From NCBI RefSeq assembly GCF_014897675.1, contig NZ_JABUXU010000026.1, forward strand, positions 1-38,963: a stretch of 38,963 nt of DNA, given 5' to 3'. Of this stretch, positions 15,587 to 22,745 are shown in pieces. The stretch's first letter is position 1. Each line of letters opens with the position of its first letter. A program made the position numbers and the translations under genes. The stretch is from Advenella sp. FME57 (GTDB lineage: Bacteria; Pseudomonadota; Gammaproteobacteria; Burkholderiales; Burkholderiaceae_B). The notes below the pieces were generated by a model. That model ran no database searches, had not been told where the DNA came from, and saw only the letters and a program-made list of their open reading frames with translations.

Positions 15587-16237
15587 CTATTGCGCAATCA
15601 AGTCGCGTACATCCTGTTGCAATTGCGGCAGCACTTCGTCTTCGAACCATATGTTCTGCTTAAGCCATCGATTGTTGTGCCAGGACGGATGCGGTAGCGG
15701 ATAAATGCGCAAAGAAGGGTCGGCCAGATAGTACTGACGCCAGGACCGCACCGTTTCCGTGACTCCCTGGCGTGCCACCTGCGGGCCCAGATGCCAGCGC
15801 TGTGCATAGCCGCCTATTGTTAATAGCAATTTCAGATTAGGCAAGCGGGCAAATAATTGCGTGCGCCATATTTCCTTGCACTCGCGCCGTGGCGGCAAAT
15901 CGCTGCCATCGGCTCTGAGTCCTGGAAAACAGAATCCCATAGGAATAATCGCGACCCGGGAATCGTCATAGAACTCCTCGTCAGATATACTCATCCATTG
16001 CCTGAGTCGAACACCGGATGCATCATTGAAAGGACGTCCGGTTTCATACACCCGCGTGCCGGGCGCCTGACTGGCGATACAGATGGATGCTGTCTGAGAC
16101 ACCTGGATAATGGGACGCGGCTCTGGACCCATGGCCTGTCCAAATCGAGGCTGGTCGTGACAAACCCGACAACTGCGAATCGTATTTATATACTCTGCGA
16201 ACGAAGGATCATCGCTATTTTTTATCGACTGTTTCAT
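15587..16237 (-). CDS. Uracil-DNA glycosylase superfamily protein, Fe-S (family 4-like)
   Basis: A predicted DNA-repair glycosylase of 216 residues. Four cysteines are placed as in family 4 iron-sulfur enzymes: Cys23 and Cys26 (CRVC), then Cys103 (GFCFPG) and Cys120 (RRECKEIW) 17 residues apart. Motif 1 is present in altered form (SQAPGTRVYETGRPF, with Gln where GEAPG has Glu), and motif 2 is LPHPSWHN. The open frame reaches a TTG at 16261, but ATG 16237 is preferred; no clear ribosome binding site is seen. It stands alone. The altered motif 1 leaves uracil specificity open, so another damaged base or a non-repair role is possible. Confidence 0.82.
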   Translation of the reverse strand: MKQSIKNSDDPSFAEYINTIRSCRVCHDQPRFGQAMGPEPRPIIQVSQTASICIASQAPGTRVYETGRPFNDASGVRLRQWMSISDEEFYDDSRVAIIPMGFCFPGLRADGSDLPPRRECKEIWRTQLFARLPNLKLLLTIGGYAQRWHLGPQVARQGVTETVRSWRQYYLADPSLRIYPLPHPSWHNNRWLKQNIWFEDEVLPQLQQDVRDLIAQ

Positions 16238-16376
16238 ACTTGAAATGCGCTGGATCTGCAATGCAGTCGTATCTGGGTCTGTGACTGCAAGTCTAAGAAA
16301 AATGGCAACAGTGGCCGAGTGACATGAGCCATGTCAAGCAGGCCGCTACTGCACGGATGCTCCGAGAGAATGCTTT

Positions 16377-16589
16377 TCACTTAATGTGCCGCAACGCACT
16401 GCCCTTATGTGCGGCAATGTGGTCGGTCCTGTCGCTTTTTATTTCGTATTGGGGTTCATCCTTAGAGGCACGATGAACGTGTCCCTTGTAGTCGAAGTCG
16501 CTGGTATGGATAGCGATGATCCTGCCTGAAACGCTGCCCGCTTCGCTATTCCAGCTGACATGGTCACCTTTTTTGAACTTCGCTGTCAT
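16377..16589 (-). CDS. DUF2945 (hypervirulence-associated TUDOR-like) small protein
   Basis: A small basic protein of 70 residues with the typical DUF2945 pattern 'FKKGDHVSWNSEAGSVSGRIIAIHTSDFDYKGHVHRASKDEPQYEIKSDRTDHIAAHKGSALRHI', which covers the whole protein. The fold is predicted to be TUDOR-like; its role is unknown, although relatives are often near stress genes. The ATG has GGAG 8 nt upstream. It is monocistronic. Confidence 0.88.
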   Translation of the reverse strand: MTAKFKKGDHVSWNSEAGSVSGRIIAIHTSDFDYKGHVHRASKDEPQYEIKSDRTDHIAAHKGSALRHIK

Positions 16590-16963
16590 GTTGCCGGCTC
16601 CATTTTCTCCATATTACACCCGTCATTAATGATCTGCCAAGATCGTGGCAAGCAGCACATGACAGAGTTGCGGATTGATCGCTAACGGAAATACGTATTG
16701 AGCACCGAAGTGCAGTCACAGTCAGAGGTCAAGCCCGCAAACAGCACTCTGTGTAGCCTTCTCCGCCTGAATGCCTTGGCAGACGGATTCACGAGCAGTG
16801 AGCCCATGGCGCATGGGTGTCGCACGAAGAGGAGTTACACCGAAACGGGCAGTCACAAAAAGCCAACATGCCGTATGAAGGCAATGCTGGCTATTGGCAG
16901 ACCTGTTCTCTACGCGATCTGTCTCATGACAAGAGCGCTATGGCGATTCTTAACGTAGCCCGA
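16590..16963. other. Intergenic region, no gene recognised
   Basis: These 374 bases lie between DUF2945 and cytochrome b561. Two short plus-strand frames occur (16698-16958 and 16817-17182), but neither resembles a protein family and the second overlaps the cytochrome gene. I see no strong promoter, terminator or repeat. Confidence 0.5.
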
Positions 16964-17488
16964 TCAAAGCATGCGTGGCAGCACATCGATCGCACCAGAT
17001 GCTTTTCTGTGGGCATAGACCACGCCAATATGACCAAGCACCAGCGCCAGCAGCGTCCAGCCAAGTTCGCCATGCAGCAGCCCGGCCAGATCAATCATCC
17101 ATTGGACCTTTTGGCCGGTGGGTTCCATCAGCGAAATGCCCAGGTAAGAGAATGGGCGATCCGAGCCGTAGGTGCGCAATAGCGCCAGAGCAGGAATGGC
17201 CAGCATGAGTGCATACAATACGCTGTGCCCCAATCCCGACACGGTGGACAGCGACGGTGGCCGGCGTGAAATATTGAGTGCCGCCCAGATTACTCTGAAG
17301 ACGCCCAAACAGAACACGGTGAACCCCATGACCGAATGCGTCGGCCATAACGCATCAGTAATAGGCGTTTCATCGGCAAAATAATGCAGCGCCGCAGTGA
17401 AAAACATCCAGGCAAAGCCCAAAGCCATGAGCCAGTGCAATGCCCGAGAAATCAAACCATATTTATCTGATGAATCAAACAGCAACAA
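16964..17488 (-). CDS. Cytochrome b561 family protein (TTG start)
   Basis: A di-haem inner-membrane protein of 174 residues with four transmembrane helices. Haem-ligand histidines are seen in 'RALHWLMALGF', 'WPTHSVMGFTVFCLG', 'LAGLLHGELGW' and 'LVLGHIGVVYAHR', as in CybB/YceJ, which oxidise ubiquinol and can pass electrons to superoxide or periplasmic partners. The frame is open up to ATG 17539, but that adds 17 residues unlike the family and has no ribosome binding site. A GGAGG lies 6 nt before TTG 17488, giving the normal N-terminus 'LLFDSSDKYG', so TTG is chosen. It is monocistronic. Confidence 0.88.
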   Translation of the reverse strand: MLLFDSSDKYGLISRALHWLMALGFAWMFFTAALHYFADETPITDALWPTHSVMGFTVFCLGVFRVIWAALNISRRPPSLSTVSGLGHSVLYALMLAIPALALLRTYGSDRPFSYLGISLMEPTGQKVQWMIDLAGLLHGELGWTLLALVLGHIGVVYAHRKASGAIDVLPRML

Positions 17489-17935
17489 TGAATACCTCCA
17501 TTCATAAAAAATTAAATTGTTTGTTATCCAGGCCCACATCCCCTCTGAAACAAATTATGACGGCTGTATGCCGGCGGCCCAATGGCTGCCAGTACGGACA
17601 AAATCATGGATCATGACCTATCGCAGCATTTTTACCGGCAGGACAAGCAGCATAAGGCACCAGCAATGATCAATACTTCAGCACTTCAATTCGCACAGAT
17701 ACGGCGTTTGGTATTGGGCGACAGCGCTGAAATCATTAATTGAAAATTCAATCTTATCGTATTTATATCTTATGCATGTGACGGTCGTTTTGATATCAAT
17801 CAACAAATATTTCAATTGGCTACCGGAGTATGGGTTTGCAACCGCTGATCTGTATTTTTTAGACTGGTTTAAAATCCCATCACTGGTGTAGTACCGCTCC
17901 ACTCGGTTTTTTTATTTACCAACGCTGGATCGCCA
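17489..17935. other. AT-rich intergenic region, no gene recognised
   Basis: These 447 bases between cytochrome b561 and pncC become distinctly AT-rich from about 17680. A minus-strand frame of 74 codons (17678-17902) starts with GTG, has no ribosome binding site and no recognisable family. A T run follows 17905, close to the pncC start. The base composition could mark an old insertion or simply promoter DNA. Confidence 0.45.
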
Positions 17936-18436
17936 ATGCTCTCTATAAAATTCGTTGCCCGATATATGGCAGATCATGATCTATCCCTTGTCACTGCAGA
18001 ATCATGCACAGCAGGGCTGATCGCCTCGACCCTGTCGGAAGCGCCGAACGCAGGCAGGCTGCTCGATTGCGCATTTGTCACGTATACAGTGGCCGCCAAG
18101 GAGCAACTATTGAACGTGAGTGCTGACACGATCGAGAAATTTAATCTTACGAGCGAGCAGGTGGCCAGGGAAATGGCCGTGGGCGCATTGGCCCGAAGCC
18201 CGGCCAATGTTGCCGTGTCCAATACCGGTGTCGTCGATGACATTGATCCCGCTATCAGGGCAGGAACGCAATGCTATGCATGGGCGTTCAGACAAGCTGG
18301 CAACAACCAGGAGATTGTCTTCACGGAAACCAGACGATTTACCGGCAGCAGTCGAAAAATCCGCAAGCGCAGCGCACTGTATGCGTTAAGCCGCATTCCC
18401 TTTTATACGGCACAGGCCCTGGGAAACGCTGCTTAA
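17936..18436 (+). CDS. pncC: CinA C-terminal domain protein (NMN amidohydrolase, PncC-like)
   Basis: A stand-alone CinA-C domain of 166 residues, the size of E. coli PncC, which deamidates nicotinamide mononucleotide to nicotinate mononucleotide and so recycles pyridine nucleotides. Family motifs are 'LVTAESCTAGLIASTL' (active-site Ser), 'FVTYTVAAKEQLL' (Tyr and Lys), 'EMAVGALARSPANVAVSNTGV' and an 'IRKRSALYALSRI' tail. Several usually conserved glycines are changed, so it is a diverged member and activity is not assured. Only a weak GGA precedes the ATG. It is monocistronic. Confidence 0.82.
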   Translation: MLSIKFVARYMADHDLSLVTAESCTAGLIASTLSEAPNAGRLLDCAFVTYTVAAKEQLLNVSADTIEKFNLTSEQVAREMAVGALARSPANVAVSNTGVVDDIDPAIRAGTQCYAWAFRQAGNNQEIVFTETRRFTGSSRKIRKRSALYALSRIPFYTAQALGNAA

Positions 18437-18487
18437 CGGGCCCGCCCTTCAGCCACGAGCACGTGCGCAACTGGCGTTAGTCTGGCT

Positions 18488-18670
18488 TTAATGCTTGTGT
18501 TTCGGCTTATCGGACCGGCTGGTGCTGGCCATTTCCTTGAGTTCCTTTTTGGACATGGATTTATACATTGATTTGGATGGGCCTTTCAGATCACCCACTT
18601 TTTTTTCGCCCTCTTTGGCCGATAATGCAGCGCCTGCTGCCTGTTGCTGGCTTTGGGATTTTGCTGGCAT
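18488..18670 (-). CDS. DUF3008 small basic protein
   Basis: A lysine-rich, low-complexity protein of 60 residues with the DUF3008 signature: it begins 'MPAKSQSQQQAAGAALSAKEG', then 'LKGPSKSMYKSMSKKELKEMAST' and a Lys/His-rich end. Function is unknown; the family resembles small stress or desiccation proteins and is probably disordered. The ATG has GGAG 8 nt upstream. It lies 336 bp from csbD on the opposite strand, next to other small stress-type genes. Confidence 0.87.
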   Translation of the reverse strand: MPAKSQSQQQAAGAALSAKEGEKKVGDLKGPSKSMYKSMSKKELKEMASTSRSDKPKHKH

Positions 18671-19006
18671 GATGATATCTCCGTGTCGATGTGAGCGTCT
18701 TCATTATCTGCCTGCGATGCAGAAGGATGCAAACATCGCCGACGGCGTTTTGTAAATACTCGTAAGGCAGGCATTTGCATCAAAAATAAATTCTGGCATT
18801 GCCCTCGCAACGTCGGCGATCCGTCCGCCATGGTGCAGGCTGCCTCGCTCAAAATACAAAAAATCTATATATTTCATATACCTATATTTATTAATAACAT
18901 GTAACAAAAATGCTCAGGCGAGCGTTTTAATTGCTAGTATGAATTGTGGTTAATCCACCCCCCGAGTTGTTCCACCTCAATGCACTTACGTTGAAAGGAG
19001 ATAGAA
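18671..19006. promoter_or_regulatory. Divergent regulatory region of DUF3008 and CsbD genes
   Basis: These 336 bases hold no gene I can support. An extended -10 element on the plus strand (TGC followed by TAGTAT, 18932-18940) lies 66 nt before the csbD ATG, with no good -35, the pattern of many RpoS-type promoters. AT-rich DNA at 18850-18905 lies just upstream of it. Confidence 0.4.
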
Positions 19007-19213
19007 ATGAACCAGGACATTGCTCAAGGAAAATGGGAACAGATCAAAGGCTCCATCAAGGAAAAATGGGGTGATCTGACTGATGACGACATCGCGCAAG
19101 TCAACGGTAATGCACAGAAAATGTGCGGTATATTACAGGAGAAATATGGCAGTAGTCGCGAGGACACCGAACGCGAGGTTAACGACTTCTGGGCCGAGCA
19201 GAATCGGCTATAG
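19007..19213 (+). CDS. CsbD-family stress protein
   Basis: A small hydrophilic protein of 68 residues with the whole CsbD pattern: 'AQGKWEQIKGSIKEKWGDLTDDDIAQVNGNAQKMCGILQEKYGSSREDTEREVNDFW'. CsbD proteins are strongly expressed in general stress (sigma-B in Bacillus, RpoS in E. coli YjbJ); their molecular role is unknown. The ATG has AAAGGAGA in ideal position. It is followed by a strong terminator, so monocistronic. A cysteine inside the core is unusual for the family. Confidence 0.93.
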   Translation: MNQDIAQGKWEQIKGSIKEKWGDLTDDDIAQVNGNAQKMCGILQEKYGSSREDTEREVNDFWAEQNRL

Positions 19214-19224
19214 GATACAAGTCA

Positions 19225-19250
19225 AAGGCACCCTGGTGGGTGCCTTACTT
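19225..19250 (+). terminator. Intrinsic terminator of csbD-like gene
   Basis: A perfect 9-bp stem, AAGGCACCC (19225-19233) and GGGTGCCTT (19238-19246), with a TGGT loop, is followed by ACTTTTG. It ends 33 nt after the CsbD stop codon. Confidence 0.85.
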
Positions 19251-19632
19251 TTGTGGGAGTATTGTGGATGTATTCGCGGATGACCTTGCTGGATGATTTT
19301 TTCGGGTAACGGTGCAGGATGACAATAAAACCTGCTCACGCCCGGCACCACCACATCCGATCAACGCGCCAAACCTGTCCTCAATCACGGAACCACATTG
19401 AGCGACGCCATCCGATAGCCGCAGTATAAACCACCCGGCATGCCGGACCACCATGCCTTGGCGCGACTTCCTGCATAGCTTATTGAACAGCATAAAAAAA
19501 CAGTCTTTCAAGTGGCCTCTGACCGGCTGGTGAGTTCCGTGGCAACCACCGTAGCATAAGGCGCTGCCACCACCAATTTCAATATCCGCTTGTTCGACGC
19601 GGGGCAGGGGCCATCACTTGTTAGTGTGCGCC
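19251..19632. other. Intergenic region, no gene recognised
   Basis: These 382 bases separate the CsbD terminator from the end of the DUF1328 gene. Minus-strand open frames exist (19245-19511 and part of 19508-19822), but they match no family I know, lack ribosome binding sites, and the second is antisense in frame to nothing known. I see no promoter or repeat of note. Confidence 0.45.
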
Positions 19633-19791
19633 TTAGCGTTTCTTCCGAATGAAAATGGTAAGCAGGGTAAGCACCAGAAATACGATAAACAGAATTTGCG
19701 CCACCAGCGCCCCCCAGGTCAGAAACCCTCCAAAACCCAGTATTGCGGATATGACCGTCAGAACAAAGAAAAAAACAGTATGCCAGACCAT
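19633..19791 (-). CDS. DUF1328 (YtjA-like) small membrane protein
   Basis: A protein of 52 residues with two hydrophobic helices: 'MVWHTVFFFVLTVISAILGFGG' and 'VAQILFIVFLVLTLLTIF', ending in a basic IRKKR tail that should face the cytoplasm. This is the DUF1328/YtjA pattern of small inner-membrane proteins often induced in stationary phase or osmotic stress. ATG 19791 has an excellent AGGAGGTG 4-5 nt upstream and the stop is TAA at 19633. It lies in a different frame from the longer 104-codon frame covering the same DNA, which I reject. It sits close to DUF3008 and CsbD genes. Confidence 0.88.
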   Translation of the reverse strand: MVWHTVFFFVLTVISAILGFGGFLTWGALVAQILFIVFLVLTLLTIFIRKKR

Positions 19792-20126
19792 TTGCACCTC
19801 CTATCCTTATGACAAATGTCATGTCGGAACGATGTTCAAAAGAAGCCTATAGTTATTATCCTAATACCGTCAAAGGCGACGTTAAACCTAATTTACAGAT
19901 TAATAACATTCTTAATGTTCGGAAGGAAAATCGGCGTCTGGTATTGGAAAACCACTGCTGGTTCGCCTGAAATAATGTCGCTCGTGCAGCCGTACAGAGC
20001 GTGACTATTTGATAAGCGTGGCCCATGCGGCCTGATTTGGACGTTAACGATCAGCGCCTTATGATCCGGGTGCTCATTATTCAGACCGCTGCACCAATAC
20101 AGCCAAACTATTTGGCCTTCTCTTTG
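19792..20126. other. Intergenic region upstream of the DUF1328 gene
   Basis: These 335 bases lie between the DUF1328 start and the end of the acetyltransferase gene. They contain the DUF1328 promoter (19846-19873) and an inverted repeat ATGACA-AA-TGTCAT (19809-19822) just ahead of its ribosome binding site. No gene is supported. Confidence 0.5.
19846..19873 (-). promoter_or_regulatory. Promoter of the DUF1328 gene
   Basis: On the minus strand TTGACG (19873-19868) and TATAGG (19851-19846) are separated by 16 bp. The transcript would start near 19839, giving a leader of about 48 nt that contains the ATGACA/TGTCAT repeat. Confidence 0.55.
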
Positions 20127-20606
20127 CTATTTCTTGCGAATCGGTACCGGAATATCAAAATGCAGCACATGCTCCTGCACGCCCAGTTTGTTATACAAGG
20201 CAATGGCCGGATCGTCATTCCTGTCGGCCTGGACGTAGACAACCCAGCCTGCGTTATCTGCCGCAAACTCACATAAATGCCGGATAATCGCTGTGGCTAT
20301 ACCCTGCCTACGATGGCCTGCGTCGACAGCAAGATCGTATATGTAATATTCCCGCCGCGCCATCTCGAACTTGTCCAGCGCGTACGCCACCAGCCCGCCC
20401 AGCACGCGTCCGTCGTCTAATGCAACGAAGACAGAAACATGCTCCTTTGCCAGAAAATCCATCAGATAGGCATCAGTCGCAGGCCTGCTCTCATAGCTGC
20501 CCGGATCGTCAAATGCCCGGCTAAACAATAAGTTCAATTGCCGCAGCAACGCGACGTCGCCCGGCAGGAGGCGACGATATTGCATTTCCAATGAAAATTT
20601 TTGCAT
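20127..20606 (-). CDS. AAC(3)-I-like GNAT acetyltransferase
   Basis: A GCN5-type acetyltransferase of 159 residues that resembles aminoglycoside 3-N-acetyltransferases of the AAC(3)-I group along its whole length. Shared features: 'YLMDFLAKEHVSVFVALDDGRVLGGLVAYALDKFE', 'EYYIYDLAVDAGHRRQGIATAII' (acetyl-CoA loop RRQGIA), 'VVYVQADRNDDPAIALYNKLG' and 'EHVLHFDIPV'. It should acetylate an amine using acetyl-CoA in the cytoplasm. ATG 20606 has GGGA about 9 nt upstream; ATG 20585 is the alternative. It lies in an ordinary chromosomal setting without integron or transposon. Whether it acts on gentamicin-type drugs or on a natural amine cannot be read from sequence. Confidence 0.85.
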   Translation of the reverse strand: MQKFSLEMQYRRLLPGDVALLRQLNLLFSRAFDDPGSYESRPATDAYLMDFLAKEHVSVFVALDDGRVLGGLVAYALDKFEMARREYYIYDLAVDAGHRRQGIATAIIRHLCEFAADNAGWVVYVQADRNDDPAIALYNKLGVQEHVLHFDIPVPIRKK

Positions 20607-20721
20607 ATGTCATTCCCGATCTGAAACGAAAGCGCACCGCCCGCTCCTTGTTCGAATCGCAGGCTAAAACACGGGGCAAGGCTGCTGCCCGCCCATCAAT
20701 CGTTCATGGCAGCACTGTTTA

Positions 20722-21114
20722 TCAAGGCGCAGTAACGCAAGAAACATCACCTTCCTTGCATTGAAGCAGCGTATTGAGCTCGTCGGCCCGCTCTTGCGTC
20801 TTATCCGTCAGGCAGCCAGCGATAAGCATTGTCTGTATGGAGCCACCTTGCGCTCCTGAGCTTTGGAATTTGCAGTCCAGATCGCGGAACTGGATCCAGG
20901 CGTTCTGGGCTGCTTTCAAATCGGTTTTTTGGGAGGCCTCAAGCTTATTGAACACTTCCCGATAAACCTTGTTCAAGCGCGCATCCGCTTTTTTATAGTC
21001 GGTACTGGCCGCCTGGTTCATATCGCTTTGCGTCGCAGCGTCACTCTCGTTACTTGCGAATGCGAATACAGCAGCGCAGGCAAACACTGAACACAGTAAT
21101 ACGTTTCTGAACAT
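20722..21114 (-). CDS. DUF1311/LprI-like secreted protein
   Basis: A small exported protein of 130 residues. A signal peptide (MFRNVLLCSVFACAAVFAFAS) is followed by a helical DUF1311 domain with the pattern 'ADARLNKVYREVFNKLEASQKTDLKAAQNAWIQFRDLDCKFQS' and 'CLTDKTQERADELN'. Cysteines in the mature part probably form disulfides. The family includes the LprI-type lysozyme-inhibitor domain. The frame is open to 21180, but ATG 21114 has GGAGG 5 nt upstream and begins the signal peptide. It is monocistronic. Confidence 0.86.
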   Translation of the reverse strand: MFRNVLLCSVFACAAVFAFASNESDAATQSDMNQAASTDYKKADARLNKVYREVFNKLEASQKTDLKAAQNAWIQFRDLDCKFQSSGAQGGSIQTMLIAGCLTDKTQERADELNTLLQCKEGDVSCVTAP

Positions 21115-21308
21115 AAATCCTCCGATAGAGTGTGTATTGATCAACAGCAAAAGAAAACCGAATCGCCACAGCCACTGCAAGACAGACTATTGCGAAACAT
21201 CAAGCGTACGCTGCGAATGAGTCGGGACAATGGCCGGATACCTTGTTACTTGCAGCGAGCAACGAGCCAATGGCCAGCGTATTCACCGCATTAGTCCGCA
21301 GATCAGTT

Positions 21309-21854
21309 TCAGCGACCGATCTGCAGTCCCCATTGCCGGTAAATGTCCTTAATGGCGCGCACCGAGGAAAGCAACACTGTAGGCAATGCGGTTTGCTCAA
21401 GCAGTTTTGTATAACGTTTGTGATTTCCTGGCGTGACAACTGCAATATGGCGGATCATTTCCCATTTGAGACTATCCTGAGCACCTTCCAGGGCTCCATA
21501 ACGCTCACGCTCAAATAGTGTACGACGCAAGTAACGGTACAGGCTGGTCGTCGTATGCACATTCAGCAATATAATACCGGTCGCCCGCTCGAAACGCTGC
21601 GGCATATACTTGGAATAATTACCATCCATCACCCAGCGCTCGCCCGCGATTGCCGCATCATGCAACGCTGAAAACGTTGCTGCAGGGCGAGGTACCCAAT
21701 CGGTATTGGCTTCATGAAAAAGTTGGTCCAGATGTACCGGCTCCAGATTGCATTTGCAGGCAATCGCCGTGGCCAGAGTAGATTTTCCGGCGTTTGACGG
21801 TCCCAGAATACAGATTCTGGGACCCAGAGTGGAAAGAGAGATCGTGTTATGCAT
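21309..21854 (-). CDS. P-loop kinase-like ATPase (FlaR/adenylate-kinase-related)
   Basis: A cytoplasmic nucleotide-binding protein of 181 residues. The Walker A motif is GPSNAGKST near residues 18-26, followed by 'LDQLFHEANTDWVPRP' and 'RWVMDGNYSKYMPQRFERATGIILLNV', and an Arg-rich lid 'YRYLRRTLFERERYGALEG'. This is the pattern of proteins annotated as topology modulation protein or shikimate/adenylate-kinase-like enzymes. The true substrate is unknown. It is divergent from maiA, with 114 bp between. Confidence 0.8.
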   Translation of the reverse strand: MHNTISLSTLGPRICILGPSNAGKSTLATAIACKCNLEPVHLDQLFHEANTDWVPRPAATFSALHDAAIAGERWVMDGNYSKYMPQRFERATGIILLNVHTTTSLYRYLRRTLFERERYGALEGAQDSLKWEMIRHIAVVTPGNHKRYTKLLEQTALPTVLLSSVRAIKDIYRQWGLQIGR

Positions 21855-21968
21855 TGCTTCCCGTGCCCTCAGCTATCGCAAAATGCGATGGCGCCATAGT
21901 AAATGGTTGATTTGGTTAATTTAAATGCCTGATTACAATCAATTTTCAACGATTTTAAAGGGTCAGAA
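21855..21968. promoter_or_regulatory. Divergent promoter region upstream of maiA
   Basis: The AT-rich gap between the P-loop gene and maiA contains TGATT-AC-AATCA (21930-21941), a small inverted repeat of the type bound by LysR proteins, 28 nt before the maiA ATG. The LysR gene just downstream of maiA is the natural candidate to bind here. Confidence 0.4.
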
Positions 21969-22718
21969 ATGAGAAACTACCGAATCGGCCAGATTGTGCC
22001 CAGTTCCAATACCACCATGGAAACGGAAATTCCGGCCATGCTGAACGCGCGCCGCGACCTGTTCCCTAACGAAACCTTTACGTTTCACTCGGCGCGCATG
22101 CGTATGATGAGCGTCACGCCAGAGGAATTGACCGCGATGGATCAGGCCAGCGACCGTTGCGCCATCGAACTGAGCGATGCCCGCATGGATGTCATGGCCT
22201 ATGCTTGCCTGGTGGCCATTATGGCCCAGGGCAACGGCTATCATCGCCAATCACAGGCGCGACTGCAAAAAGCGGTTCAGGAGAACAACACCAACATTCC
22301 TATCCTGAGCTCGGCCGGTGCCTTGGTAGACAGCCTGAAAGAAAAGAACCTGGGCAAGGTCTCCATTATCACCCCCTACATGAAGCCACTCACACAGCGC
22401 GTGATAGAATACATTGAAGCTGAAGGAATCAGTGTTCATGACTCCATCAGCCTGGAAGTATCTGATAACCTTGAAGTCGGTCGCCTGGATCCGGCTAATC
22501 TGCTGGAACACGTGACACGCCTGGATATAGAGGGTGTGGATGCGGTGATTCTGTCGGCCTGCGTGCAAATGCCGTCGCTGCCTGCCATCCAGAAGGCTGA
22601 AGACAAGATCGGCAAGCCTGTGCTGTCTGCTGCTGCAGCCACGGTTTATCAGATGCTGAAAACTCTCAACCTGGAAACGCGAGTGCCTAACGCCGGATTC
22701 TTGCTGTCGGGCAACTAG
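21969..22718 (+). CDS. maiA: Maleate cis-trans isomerase
   Basis: A cytoplasmic isomerase of 249 residues from the Asp/Glu racemase superfamily that converts maleate to fumarate. The N-terminus 'YRIGQIVPSSNTTMETEIPAML' is nearly the Alcaligenes MaiA sequence. The two catalytic cysteines are Cys80 (AYACLVAIM) and Cys198 (SACVQMPSLPA), with 'TPYMKPLTQ' between. Length matches MaiA. It is followed 27 nt later by a LysR gene on the same strand, which may be its activator. In nicotinate degradation maiA usually sits with nicABCDEF; those genes are absent here, so this copy may serve maleate use itself. Confidence 0.93.
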   Translation: MRNYRIGQIVPSSNTTMETEIPAMLNARRDLFPNETFTFHSARMRMMSVTPEELTAMDQASDRCAIELSDARMDVMAYACLVAIMAQGNGYHRQSQARLQKAVQENNTNIPILSSAGALVDSLKEKNLGKVSIITPYMKPLTQRVIEYIEAEGISVHDSISLEVSDNLEVGRLDPANLLEHVTRLDIEGVDAVILSACVQMPSLPAIQKAEDKIGKPVLSAAAATVYQMLKTLNLETRVPNAGFLLSGN

Positions 22719-22745
22719 CGGGTTCGCTCTGCCACTGAACGTGCC

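Noticed and set aside
17678-17902. Minus-strand 74-codon frame in AT-rich DNA
   Set aside because: GTG start without ribosome binding site and no family resemblance; kept only as a note on composition.
17865-17915. Sequence reminiscent of a tRNA 3' arm (GGTTTAAAATCCC) followed by a T run
   Set aside because: No acceptor stem, anticodon arm or D arm could be placed upstream, so no tRNA or attachment site is claimed.
19508-19822. Minus-strand frame of 104 codons
   Set aside because: The DUF1328 gene in another frame of the same strand has a far better ribosome binding site and a known family pattern.
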